NCBI GenBank assembly: GCA_964022665.1
Contig: CAXIDF010000012.1
Coordinates: 80,338 to 144,337 of the forward strand
Source: Haliea sp964022665
GTDB lineage: Bacteria > Pseudomonadota > Gammaproteobacteria > Pseudomonadales > Halieaceae
Direction: 5' to 3'
DNA length: 64,000 bases
The notes beneath the pieces are model-generated. The model saw only the letters and a list, made by a program, of their open reading frames with translations, was not told the origin of the DNA and did not search any database. The translations under genes were made by a program, and so were the position numbers. Shown here piece by piece: positions 43,597 through 50,906 of the stretch. Each line of letters opens with the position of its first letter. Within the stretch, counting starts at the first letter, position 1.

Positions 43597-44196
43597 TCAG
43601 TGAACGGCATTGTCCGCCAGGTCGGCGGTCAGCGCCTCGCGTATGCCGGGCTCGATGGTGAACCCCTCTATGGGGTACGCAGGGTGGTCGATGCCCGCCT
43701 GAATTGGCTCGCCGTGTTTGGCGGCGGTGATCATGTCGGGGGACAGCTCGAAGCGCATGAAGTGTACCGACGAGGTTTTTACCGCGTTGCTGCGCTCAAG
43801 ATCCTCATCGGCAATGGCATAGATACGTTCGCCATTGCCCACCTGTAGCCAGACCCTGTCTTCTATCCCGATCATTTCTGCCAGCCGCCGGGCGCGCTCG
43901 TCAGGATCGGCGTACTCGAGCATGAAGGTAGCCTTCCAGTTGTGTCCAGTTGGAATCAGCGGGTTGTAGGCCTCCAGCTCCTCATTGATGCCGCTGGCTT
44001 CGAACACTTTTTCAATGCGCAACATTTCCTGGATCTGGTATTTGATGGTCAGCGCATCCTCGAAGTAGAGGCGAGCATGCTCACCGAGCGAGAGTTGTCG
44101 TGTTTTCTTGTGCTCGAGTACCTGACTGCGGAACCGGGGGCGTTCCTCAGCGTACTCTTCCAGTGACCAGAGGTCTGCACGTGTCAACGGACGCAT
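43597..44196 (-). CDS. DUF3501 family protein
   Basis: A 199-residue soluble protein of DUF3501 with no recognised catalytic motif. Distinctive segments are YFEDALTIKYQIQEMLR and NPLIPTGHNWKATFMLEY. Members of this family regularly sit next to a rubrerythrin and a CCG-type Fe-S protein, as here. It is the third gene of that minus-strand operon, 16 bp after the Fe-S gene. The biochemical role is unknown. Confidence 0.88.
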   Translation of the reverse strand: MRPLTRADLWSLEEYAEERPRFRSQVLEHKKTRQLSLGEHARLYFEDALTIKYQIQEMLRIEKVFEASGINEELEAYNPLIPTGHNWKATFMLEYADPDERARRLAEMIGIEDRVWLQVGNGERIYAIADEDLERSNAVKTSSVHFMRFELSPDMITAAKHGEPIQAGIDHPAYPIEGFTIEPGIREALTADLADNAVH

Positions 44197-44212
44197 AAAT
44201 CCCTCCTTTCAA

Positions 44213-45535
44213 TTACAGGCCGTAGGCCTGACGCAACAGGGTCATGGGATGTTCTGCCCGTTCCACCGTGTCTGACAGGTTGGCGATGTGTGTAGCCGCC
44301 ATCGGGCAGTCGCTCATGAAGTGGTCCGCTGCCTGCTGATCGACTTTGCGTACCACAGGTCGGGCGATCTTGACTGACTTGTCGCGGGTTTCCTGTTTGA
44401 TCGCATAGGTGCCATCGTGGCCGGAGCAGCGTTCCTGAGCGGTGACGGCCGTCCCCGGCACGAGTTGCAATACGTCGCGGGTTTTCAGACCGATGTTCTG
44501 CACCCGCTGGTGGCAGGCTACCTGATAGGCGATATTGCCCATCGCGTTGGGGAATTCCGTCTGCAGGGCGCCACCCTTGTGGCGCAGCCAGAGGTATTCG
44601 AAGGGGTCGTAGAAGGCCTGTTTCACTTTCTGCACGTCGGGATCTTCGGGAAACAGCAGGGGCAGTTCCTGCTTGTACATGAGCACGCAGGAGGGAATGG
44701 GGGCAATAAGATCGTAGCCCTCGTCTACCAGTTTAGCGAGCACAGGGATGTTGGCTTTCTGCAGCTTTTCCACCGCATCCAGGTCGCCCAGTTCCAGCTT
44801 GGGCATGCCACAGCATTTCTCTTTGGGCACGATATCGATGTGGATGCCGTTGTGCTGGAATACCCTGATGAAATCCTCGCCGATGTGCGGGCTGTTGTAG
44901 TTGCCATAGCAGGTGGCATACAGCGCGACCTTGCCGGTGGTTTCACCCACCGCCTCGGGCGCCAGGTTACGCACCAGGGGCTTGACCCGCTGGCGCAGGG
45001 TGTTGCTGCTGAAGGCGGGCAGCGGCGCTGCGTGGTGAATGCCAAAGCCCGACTCCAGCGCTCGGCGAAACGTGCTGTTGTTGTTCAGCGCATTCACCGT
45101 GATATCCACCAGCGGAATGGTCGCCAGACCGAAGGTACGATCGGTACTGGTGAGGACCCGGTCGCGCAGTCGCACGCCTTCCTTGCGAAAGTGGTTGGCT
45201 TTGGCGCGCAGCATCAGGTGAGGAAAGTCCACCGCCCACTCGTGCGGGGGCACGTAGGGGCACTTGGTCATGTAACAGAGGTCGCAGAGGTAACACTGCT
45301 CGACCACCTTGTGGTAGTCGGATTTTGCGACGCCGTCCACCTCCAGGGTTTCGGATTCATCGACAAGGTCGAACAGGGTGGGGAAACTGTCGCACAGGCT
45401 CACGCAGCGCCGGCAGCCATGGCAGATGTCGTAGACGCGCTCCAGTTCGGCGTCGAGTTTGGCCTGATCCCAGAAGTCATCCGAGCGCCATGCAACCGGG
45501 TGTCGTATGGGGGCTTCCAGGCTTCCTTCTCTCAC
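44213..45535 (-). CDS. CCG-domain Fe-S oxidoreductase (GlpC/heterodisulfide reductase-like)
   Basis: A 440-residue protein. Two ferredoxin-like [4Fe-4S] clusters are predicted from CHGCRRCVSLCDSFP and CYLCDLCYMTKCP in the first quarter. Two CCG-type cysteine-rich domains follow, with KCCGMPK in the first and CSGHDG plus surrounding cysteines in the second. It would pass electrons to or from a thiol or quinone partner. Its position between rubrerythrin and DUF3501 suggests a peroxide-linked electron route. An intrinsic terminator separates it from the rubrerythrin gene. Confidence 0.9.
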   Translation of the reverse strand: MREGSLEAPIRHPVAWRSDDFWDQAKLDAELERVYDICHGCRRCVSLCDSFPTLFDLVDESETLEVDGVAKSDYHKVVEQCYLCDLCYMTKCPYVPPHEWAVDFPHLMLRAKANHFRKEGVRLRDRVLTSTDRTFGLATIPLVDITVNALNNNSTFRRALESGFGIHHAAPLPAFSSNTLRQRVKPLVRNLAPEAVGETTGKVALYATCYGNYNSPHIGEDFIRVFQHNGIHIDIVPKEKCCGMPKLELGDLDAVEKLQKANIPVLAKLVDEGYDLIAPIPSCVLMYKQELPLLFPEDPDVQKVKQAFYDPFEYLWLRHKGGALQTEFPNAMGNIAYQVACHQRVQNIGLKTRDVLQLVPGTAVTAQERCSGHDGTYAIKQETRDKSVKIARPVVRKVDQQAADHFMSDCPMAATHIANLSDTVERAEHPMTLLRQAYGL

Positions 45536-45564
45536 GGCGAATTCCTCGTCTGCGGGCGATCACG

Positions 45565-45598
45565 AAAAACGGGTTCGCAGGGGCGCCACGAACCCGTT
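45565..45598 (-). terminator. intrinsic terminator between rubrerythrin and the Fe-S gene
   Basis: On the minus strand a perfect 10-bp stem (AACGGGTTCG with its complement, positions 45589-45598 and 45568-45577) with an 11-base loop is followed directly by a T-run (45565-45569 are A on the plus strand). It would let the first gene be expressed far more than the two downstream genes by partial read-through. Confidence 0.75.
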
Positions 45599-45642
45599 CT
45601 CAGGTGAAGCCAGAGTGGCGTCGGCAGGTGCCGGCAGCCGGT

Positions 45643-46062
45643 TCAGGCGTCCAGCGTATCCAGTGCTTTCTGGAAGCGGTTGGCGTGGCTGCGCTCTGCC
45701 TTGGCCAGCGTTTCCATCCAGTCGGCTATTTCATCAAAACCTTCGTCGCGCGCTGTCTTTGCCATGCCCGGGTACATGTCGGTGTACTCATGGGTTTCGC
45801 CGGCAATGGCAGCCTTGAGGTTGTCGGCGGTGGCACCGATGGGCAGGCCGGTGGCGGGATCACCGGTTTCCTCCAGATACTCAAGGTGGCCGTGTGCGTG
45901 ACCCGTTTCGCCTTCCGCCGTGGAGCGAAATACCGCCGCCACATCGTTGTAGCCTTCGACGTCAGCCTTGGCCGCAAAATACAGGTAGCGACGGTTGGCC
46001 TGGGATTCACCTGCAAACGCATCTTTGAGATTTTGTTCGGTTTGACTGCCTTTCAAGGACAT
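45643..46062 (-). CDS. rubrerythrin (di-iron domain only)
   Basis: A 139-residue ferritin-like di-iron protein that should reduce hydrogen peroxide. The paired carboxylate helices are AFAGESQANRRYLYFA, EGETGHAHGHLEYL, AGETHEYTDMYPGMA and AKAERSHANRF. The C-terminal rubredoxin domain (two CxxC pairs) found in classical rubrerythrin is missing, so an external electron donor is needed; the downstream Fe-S protein is a candidate. The ribosome-binding site is AGGAG. It is divergent from oxyR. Confidence 0.93.
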   Translation of the reverse strand: MSLKGSQTEQNLKDAFAGESQANRRYLYFAAKADVEGYNDVAAVFRSTAEGETGHAHGHLEYLEETGDPATGLPIGATADNLKAAIAGETHEYTDMYPGMAKTARDEGFDEIADWMETLAKAERSHANRFQKALDTLDA

Positions 46063-46144
46063 GGCGTTTCTCCTGTTGGCGATAGAGTGCCGACACTGGC
46101 GTGCGGTGTTAATAAACTAGGCTATCGGTTGCTATTCGTCCAGC

Positions 46145-46173
46145 TTGAAAAGTGGTTAAATCTGATCGATAAA
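46145..46173 (+). promoter_or_regulatory. sigma-70-like promoter for oxyR
   Basis: TTGAAA at 46145-46150 and GATAAA at 46168-46173 are separated by 17 bp. The predicted transcript would start at about 46180, only a few bases before the ATG codons at 46183 and 46189, so the leader is very short. Confidence 0.45.
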
Positions 46174-46182
46174 AGCGATTGG

Positions 46183-47094
46183 ATGAGCATGAGCAGACAA
46201 CCGACATTGAAGCAGTTGCGCTACCTCTGCGCGGTGGCTGAGTACGCCCATTTCGGCCAGGCGGCGAAGGCCTGCCATGTCAGCCAGTCCACGTTGAGTG
46301 CGGGTATCCTGGAGCTCGAGGACACGCTCGGCGTGTCACTGGTGGAGCGCAACAACCGGCAGGTGTTGCTGACCACACTGGGAGAGGATGTGGTGCGCCG
46401 CAGCCAGGATCTGCTGCGGGATGTCGAAGACCTCGTGACCCTGTGCGATGCGGCAGCCGAGCCTTTCTCGGGCAAAATGCGCCTGGGTGTTATTCCCACC
46501 GTGGCGCCGTTCATCCTGCCGCGGCTGTTGAACCGTCTGCGTGAACAGCACCCCGCATTTCAGCTGTTTATCCGCGAGGATCTCAGCCAGCACCTGGTCA
46601 CGGCGCTGCATCACGGTGAGCTGGATGTACTGCTTCTGGCGCTGCCGTTTCCGGCGGAGGGTGTGGAAACCATGCCCCTGTTCAGCGATGAATTCCTGCT
46701 GGCCAGTCCGCCCGGCCATGAACTGGCGGGGCAGCCTGTGGTGCGCACGGCACAGTTGAAGGGCGAGGGGCTGTTGCTGCTGGAGGATGGCCACTGCCTG
46801 CGTGAGCACGCACTGGAGGCCTGTAAACTGCGCGATTCCGATGTGTCGGTGCCGTACCAGGCCACCAGCCTCAATACAATTGTGCAAATGGTGGCAAACG
46901 GCATCGGCATTACCCTGTTGCCGCGCATGGCCCTGGATGCCCATATACTCTCGGGTACCAACGTGTGCATCAGCGAGTTCAGCGAGCGCAATGTCGCGCG
47001 CAGCATCGGCTTGATGTGGCGGCGGAAAACACCGCGCCGGGCCGAGTTCCGCTTGTTGGGTGACTTTGTCAGCCGCTGTCACGCGGGCCCTTGA
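46183..47094 (+). CDS. oxyR: LysR-family hydrogen peroxide regulator OxyR
   Basis: A 303-residue regulator. The N-terminal helix-turn-helix is visible (FGQAAKACHVSQSTLSAGI) followed by LVERNNRQVLLT. The redox pair is Cys205 and Cys214, nine apart in GHCLREHALEAC, matching E. coli Cys199/Cys208. The RATSLET-like region reads PYQATSLNTIVQMV. ATG 46183 is used; ATG 46189 is equally possible. It is divergent from the rubrerythrin operon with 120 bp between, where CTAT repeats suggest a regulator site but the spacing does not match the OxyR consensus well. Confidence 0.95.
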   Translation: MSMSRQPTLKQLRYLCAVAEYAHFGQAAKACHVSQSTLSAGILELEDTLGVSLVERNNRQVLLTTLGEDVVRRSQDLLRDVEDLVTLCDAAAEPFSGKMRLGVIPTVAPFILPRLLNRLREQHPAFQLFIREDLSQHLVTALHHGELDVLLLALPFPAEGVETMPLFSDEFLLASPPGHELAGQPVVRTAQLKGEGLLLLEDGHCLREHALEACKLRDSDVSVPYQATSLNTIVQMVANGIGITLLPRMALDAHILSGTNVCISEFSERNVARSIGLMWRRKTPRRAEFRLLGDFVSRCHAGP

Positions 47095-47137
47095 AGCGCC
47101 GTCAGGGCAACGTGTGTGCGTGCGATAACGCCGCGAT

Positions 47138-48529
47138 CTAGCCGCGTGTGTCCAGCGCACGGGCGCGCACGCTGCGCCCCTTCAGCTTGCCCTGCTGTAG
47201 TTTGTACAGGGCATCGCCGGCTGCGGCGCGCGCTACCGCAACAAACGCACAGTTGTCCTGCAGCGTAATCTTGCCTACCGCGCTGCCGTCAACGCCGTTC
47301 TCACCCGTCAACGCGCCGAGAATATCCCCGGGGCGCAGCTTCTGCTTCTTGCCCGCCCCGATCTCCAGAGTCACCATGGGCGGTTTGTAGCCTGGTTGTC
47401 CCAGAACGGTTGCCGGGGGTAGCGCTGTCGGCGTGATGCCTTGGTCCAGCAGTGCCTCGAGCTTCGCCAGCTTGTGCTGCTCCTTGTCGCTGAACAGGGT
47501 GCAGGCCAGACCACGCCTGCCGGCACGTCCCGTGCGGCCGATGCGGTGTATGTACACGTCGAGGTCGCGTGGAATGTGGTAGTTGATAACCGCATCCAGC
47601 GCGTCGATGTCCAGCCCGCGCGCGGCAACATCGGTGGCAACGAGCACGGAAAGGCTCTTGTTGGCGAACTGCACCAGCGTGCGGTCCCGGTCGCGCTGCT
47701 CCAGGTCGCCGTGCAGGGCGAGCACACTGAAACCACTGCGGCGCAGGTCGCCGGCGACGGCGGCACACTCCTGCCGTGTATTGCAGAACACCACAGCGGA
47801 ATCGGGCCGCTGCTGCAGCAAGAGTTGGCGCAGTGCGGTCATGCGTTCGTCGTCTGCAACCCGATGAAACGCCTGGGCGATGGTGCCGCTGTCGTGCGTC
47901 GACTCGACCTGCACCTGCAGGGGTTCCTGCATCACGCGCTGTGCGATGTCGGCAATCCCCGCTGGAAATGTGGCGCTGAACAGGAGGGTCTGTCGCGGTG
48001 CGGGAACGTACTCGAGAATGGCATCCAGCGACGGCTGAAACCCCATATCGAGCATGCGGTCGGCTTCGTCAAGTACCAGGGTGCGCAGCTCCGCAAGTTT
48101 CAAGGTACCTTTGCGCAAGTGCTCTTCAATACGTCCCGGCGTGCCGACAATGATGTGCGCTCCGTGTGCCAGCGAGCCAATCTGCGGGCCAAAGGCCGCG
48201 CCGCCACAGAGGGTGAGGATCTTGATGTTGTGGATGCCGCGCGCCAGGCGCCGCAATTCGTTGGCGACCTGGTCGGCAAGTTCTCGTGTGGGGCAGAGCA
48301 CCAGTGCCTGCACCGCAAACTGCTTGACCTCCAGTTGTTGCAGCAGCCCCAGTCCGAAAGCTGCGGTCTTGCCGGAGCCGGTTTTACCCTGGGCGATGAC
48401 ATCCCGCCCGGCAAGAATCGGCGGCAGGCTTTTTGCCTGTATCGGCGTCATCCGGTGGTAGTCCAGCGAGTCAAGGTTGGCCAGCAGGTCGGGGTGCAGC
48501 GGCAGTGCGCTAAAGGATTCAGTGCTCAC
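47138..48529 (-). CDS. dbpA: ATP-dependent RNA helicase DbpA (DEAD box)
   Basis: A 463-residue helicase that acts on 23S rRNA during large-subunit assembly. The Q motif is RMTPIQAKSLPP, Walker A is AQGKTGSGKT, the DEAD box is VLDEADRMLD and motif VI is HRIGRTGRAG. The C-terminal domain (about residues 385-463) with RPGDILGALTGENGV is the DbpA RNA-binding domain, which distinguishes it from generic DEAD proteins. It converges on oxyR. Confidence 0.93.
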   Translation of the reverse strand: MSTESFSALPLHPDLLANLDSLDYHRMTPIQAKSLPPILAGRDVIAQGKTGSGKTAAFGLGLLQQLEVKQFAVQALVLCPTRELADQVANELRRLARGIHNIKILTLCGGAAFGPQIGSLAHGAHIIVGTPGRIEEHLRKGTLKLAELRTLVLDEADRMLDMGFQPSLDAILEYVPAPRQTLLFSATFPAGIADIAQRVMQEPLQVQVESTHDSGTIAQAFHRVADDERMTALRQLLLQQRPDSAVVFCNTRQECAAVAGDLRRSGFSVLALHGDLEQRDRDRTLVQFANKSLSVLVATDVAARGLDIDALDAVINYHIPRDLDVYIHRIGRTGRAGRRGLACTLFSDKEQHKLAKLEALLDQGITPTALPPATVLGQPGYKPPMVTLEIGAGKKQKLRPGDILGALTGENGVDGSAVGKITLQDNCAFVAVARAAAGDALYKLQQGKLKGRSVRARALDTRG

Positions 48530-48586
48530 GGGAGTGTCCTGTGTCGGTGTAACGCCGGCCTGGCGGCGGTCTACGGGGTACTGTGC

Positions 48587-48604
48587 GGCAGCCCCGGGGC
48601 TGCC
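48587..48604 (-). terminator. perfect GC palindrome after ygiQ, possible terminator
   Basis: An 18-bp perfect palindrome (GGCAGCC, CCGG, GGCTGCC) begins immediately after the ygiQ stop on the minus strand. It can form a 7-bp stem with a 4-base loop. No T-run follows, so intrinsic termination is doubtful. Confidence 0.35.
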
Positions 48605-50740
48605 TCAGCGCCGCTTGCGTCGCGCCGGGTTGCGGGGCAGTCCATTGTGCTGGGTGGCAAAGGCACGCGTGCCGGCGGGGACGGTGGCGTGGCGCTTGGC
48701 GGGTTGCCGGGGCGGCACCAGGTGCAGCTTGCCATTGCCGATCAGGTCGGCCCGGCCCATTTTCTTCAGCGCAGTGCGCAGTTCCGGCCAGTTTTCCGGG
48801 TCGTGATAACGCAGGAAGGCCTTGTGCAGTCGGCGCTGCGAGAGCTTGCGCACGGTGGGCATGGAGTCGCTCTGCCGGCTGACGCGTTTCAATGGGTTCT
48901 TGCCGCTGTGGTACATCGCGGTGGCAGTGGCCATGGGCGAGGGATAGAACGTTTGCACCTGGTCGGCGCGAAATTTGTTGCGCTTCAGCCACAGGGCGAG
49001 GTTCATCATGTCCTCGTCCCGGGTTCCCGGGTGTGCGGCGATAAAATAGGGAATGAGGTACTGTTGCTTGCCGGCTTCCTGGGAGTACTGCTCGAACATG
49101 GCCTTGAAGCGATCGTAGGTGCCCATGCCGGGCTTCATCATCTTCGACAGCGGCCCGTCTTCCGTGTGTTCCGGGGCAATCTTCAGGTAGCCGCCCACGT
49201 GATGCTTGACCAGCTCCTCCACGTACTCGGGCGTTTCCACCGCGAGGTCGTAGCGCAGCCCCGAGGCAATCAGCACTTTTTTCACGCCACTCACGGCACG
49301 GGCACGGCGGTAAAGGCTGATCAGCGGTGTCTGGTCGGTGTTCAGGTTCTTGCAGATACCGGGGTACACGCAGCTCGGCTTGCGGCAGGCCGCCTCAATG
49401 GTCTTGCTTTTGCAGGCCACGCGCCACATGTTTGCGGTGGGGCCGCCGAGGTCGGAAATGACGCCGGTGAAAGCCTTGGAGGTATCGCGAATACGCTCGA
49501 CCTCGCGGATGATCGAGTCTTCGGAGCGGTTCTGGATGATGCGTCCTTCATGTTCCGTGATGGAGCAGAAGGTGCAGCCACCGAAACAGCCACGCATAAT
49601 GTTCACCGAGTGACGGATCATCTCGTATGCCGGGATGCGCGCATCACCATAGCTGGAATGGGGCAGCCGTGTGTAGGGCTGCTCGAAAACGAGGTCGAGC
49701 TCATCGGTTTCCAGCGGGATGGGCGGCGGGTTCAGCCACACATCCCGGTCGCCGTGGGCCTGCACCAGAGGCCGTGCATTGTAGGGGTTGGTTTCCTTGT
49801 GCAGGATGCGCGAGGCGTGGGCATACAGCGCTGGGTCTTCGCGCACCTGTTCGTAGGCGGGCAGGCGAATGACCGCCTGCTCGTCCTCCTCGGGCCGGTC
49901 CAGCAGACGCACCGGTACCACTTCCAGTGCTTCGCTCTGGCCGGCTTCGGAGGCGTCTGCACAGGCGGGGCTGCTGGTATCTATATACGGGTTCACCGGC
50001 GGGTCGATGGGGCCGACCAGATCGATACTGGTGGAGTCTATGACCCGGTAGGCCTCAGGCAGGCGCTTGCAGACATAGGCTGTGCCGCGCACATCGCGAA
50101 TCTGTTTTACCGGCTCGCCGGCGGCGAGGCGGTGCGCAACATCGACCAGGGCACGCTCCGCGTTGCCGTAGAGCAGCAGATCAGCCTGGGAGTCGAGCAG
50201 AATGGAGCGGCGCACCTTGTCGCTCCAGTAATCGTAGTGCGCAATGCGTCGCAGGCTGGCCTCAATGCTGCCGATGATCAGGGGCACATCCCGGTAGGCC
50301 TCACGCACTCGCTGGCTGTACACAATCACCGCTCGGTCGGGGCGTTTGCCCCCCACGTTGCCCGGTGTATAGGCGTCGTCGTTGCGCCGTTTGCGGTCGG
50401 CCGTGTAGCGGTTGATCATGGAATCCATGTTGCCCGCAGACACGCCGAAAAACAGGTTGGGCCGCCCCAGTGCCGTGAACGCGTCTGCGCTGGTCCAGTC
50501 CGGCTGGGCGATGATGCCCACTCGGAAACCCTGCGCCTCCAGTGTGCGCCCCACAACCGCCATGCCGAAACTGGGGTGATCCACGTAGGCATCGCCGGTG
50601 ACAATGATGATGTCGCAGCTGTCCCAGCCCAGCGCATCCATCTCCGCGCGGGACATCGGCAGCTCCGGGGCTGCCCCATAGCATTCCGCCCAGTACTTGC
50701 GGTAGGAAAACAGGGGTTGTGCGCTGTGGCTGTTGGACAT
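48605..50740 (-). CDS. ygiQ: YgiQ family radical SAM protein
   Basis: A 711-residue radical SAM enzyme of unknown reaction. The iron-sulfur motif is Cys385-x3-Cys389-x2-Cys392 (GCFGGCTFC). An N-terminal YgiQ domain (FSYRKYWAECYG, ALGWDSCDI, GDAYVDHPSFG) and a basic C-terminal tail (ATQHNGLPRNPARRKRR) complete it. ATG 50740 is used because homologous sequence begins there; an upstream in-frame start would add 50 residues of unlikely sequence. Confidence 0.93.
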   Translation of the reverse strand: MSNSHSAQPLFSYRKYWAECYGAAPELPMSRAEMDALGWDSCDIIIVTGDAYVDHPSFGMAVVGRTLEAQGFRVGIIAQPDWTSADAFTALGRPNLFFGVSAGNMDSMINRYTADRKRRNDDAYTPGNVGGKRPDRAVIVYSQRVREAYRDVPLIIGSIEASLRRIAHYDYWSDKVRRSILLDSQADLLLYGNAERALVDVAHRLAAGEPVKQIRDVRGTAYVCKRLPEAYRVIDSTSIDLVGPIDPPVNPYIDTSSPACADASEAGQSEALEVVPVRLLDRPEEDEQAVIRLPAYEQVREDPALYAHASRILHKETNPYNARPLVQAHGDRDVWLNPPPIPLETDELDLVFEQPYTRLPHSSYGDARIPAYEMIRHSVNIMRGCFGGCTFCSITEHEGRIIQNRSEDSIIREVERIRDTSKAFTGVISDLGGPTANMWRVACKSKTIEAACRKPSCVYPGICKNLNTDQTPLISLYRRARAVSGVKKVLIASGLRYDLAVETPEYVEELVKHHVGGYLKIAPEHTEDGPLSKMMKPGMGTYDRFKAMFEQYSQEAGKQQYLIPYFIAAHPGTRDEDMMNLALWLKRNKFRADQVQTFYPSPMATATAMYHSGKNPLKRVSRQSDSMPTVRKLSQRRLHKAFLRYHDPENWPELRTALKKMGRADLIGNGKLHLVPPRQPAKRHATVPAGTRAFATQHNGLPRNPARRKRR

Positions 50741-50906
50741 GACTGTGGTTGGAGAACGGTAGCAGAATGACTGCGTAGTATACGCGATTGCAGCGCTTCC
50801 TGCCGCGTGACCCGGCGCGCCTGGCGGTATTATTGCGCATCCGGGCCATGTCGGGATCGACTCTGGTAGAATTCCGCGTCTGATTTCCACGTAAGAAACT
50901 TCACCT

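Noticed and set aside
46082..46135. Possible OxyR operator (ATAG and CTAT elements) between rubrerythrin and oxyR
   Set aside because: The tetranucleotides do not fall at the 11-bp intervals of the OxyR consensus, so I did not list it as a site, although regulation there is plausible.
45325..46182. An extended reading frame upstream of oxyR that would make a 589-residue protein
   Set aside because: The extension runs antisense through rubrerythrin and the Fe-S gene. Homology to OxyR begins at 46183-46189 and a promoter lies at 46145.
47441..50770. A 1109-codon plus-strand open frame running antisense across dbpA and ygiQ
   Set aside because: Both minus-strand genes have clear family motifs. 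Long antisense frames are expected in GC-rich coding DNA, and the antisense translation shows no recognisable domain.
50741..50906. Precursor peptide gene for the RRE-like glycosyltransferase
   Set aside because: The longest ATG frame found in this gap is about 11 codons and has no ribosome-binding site.
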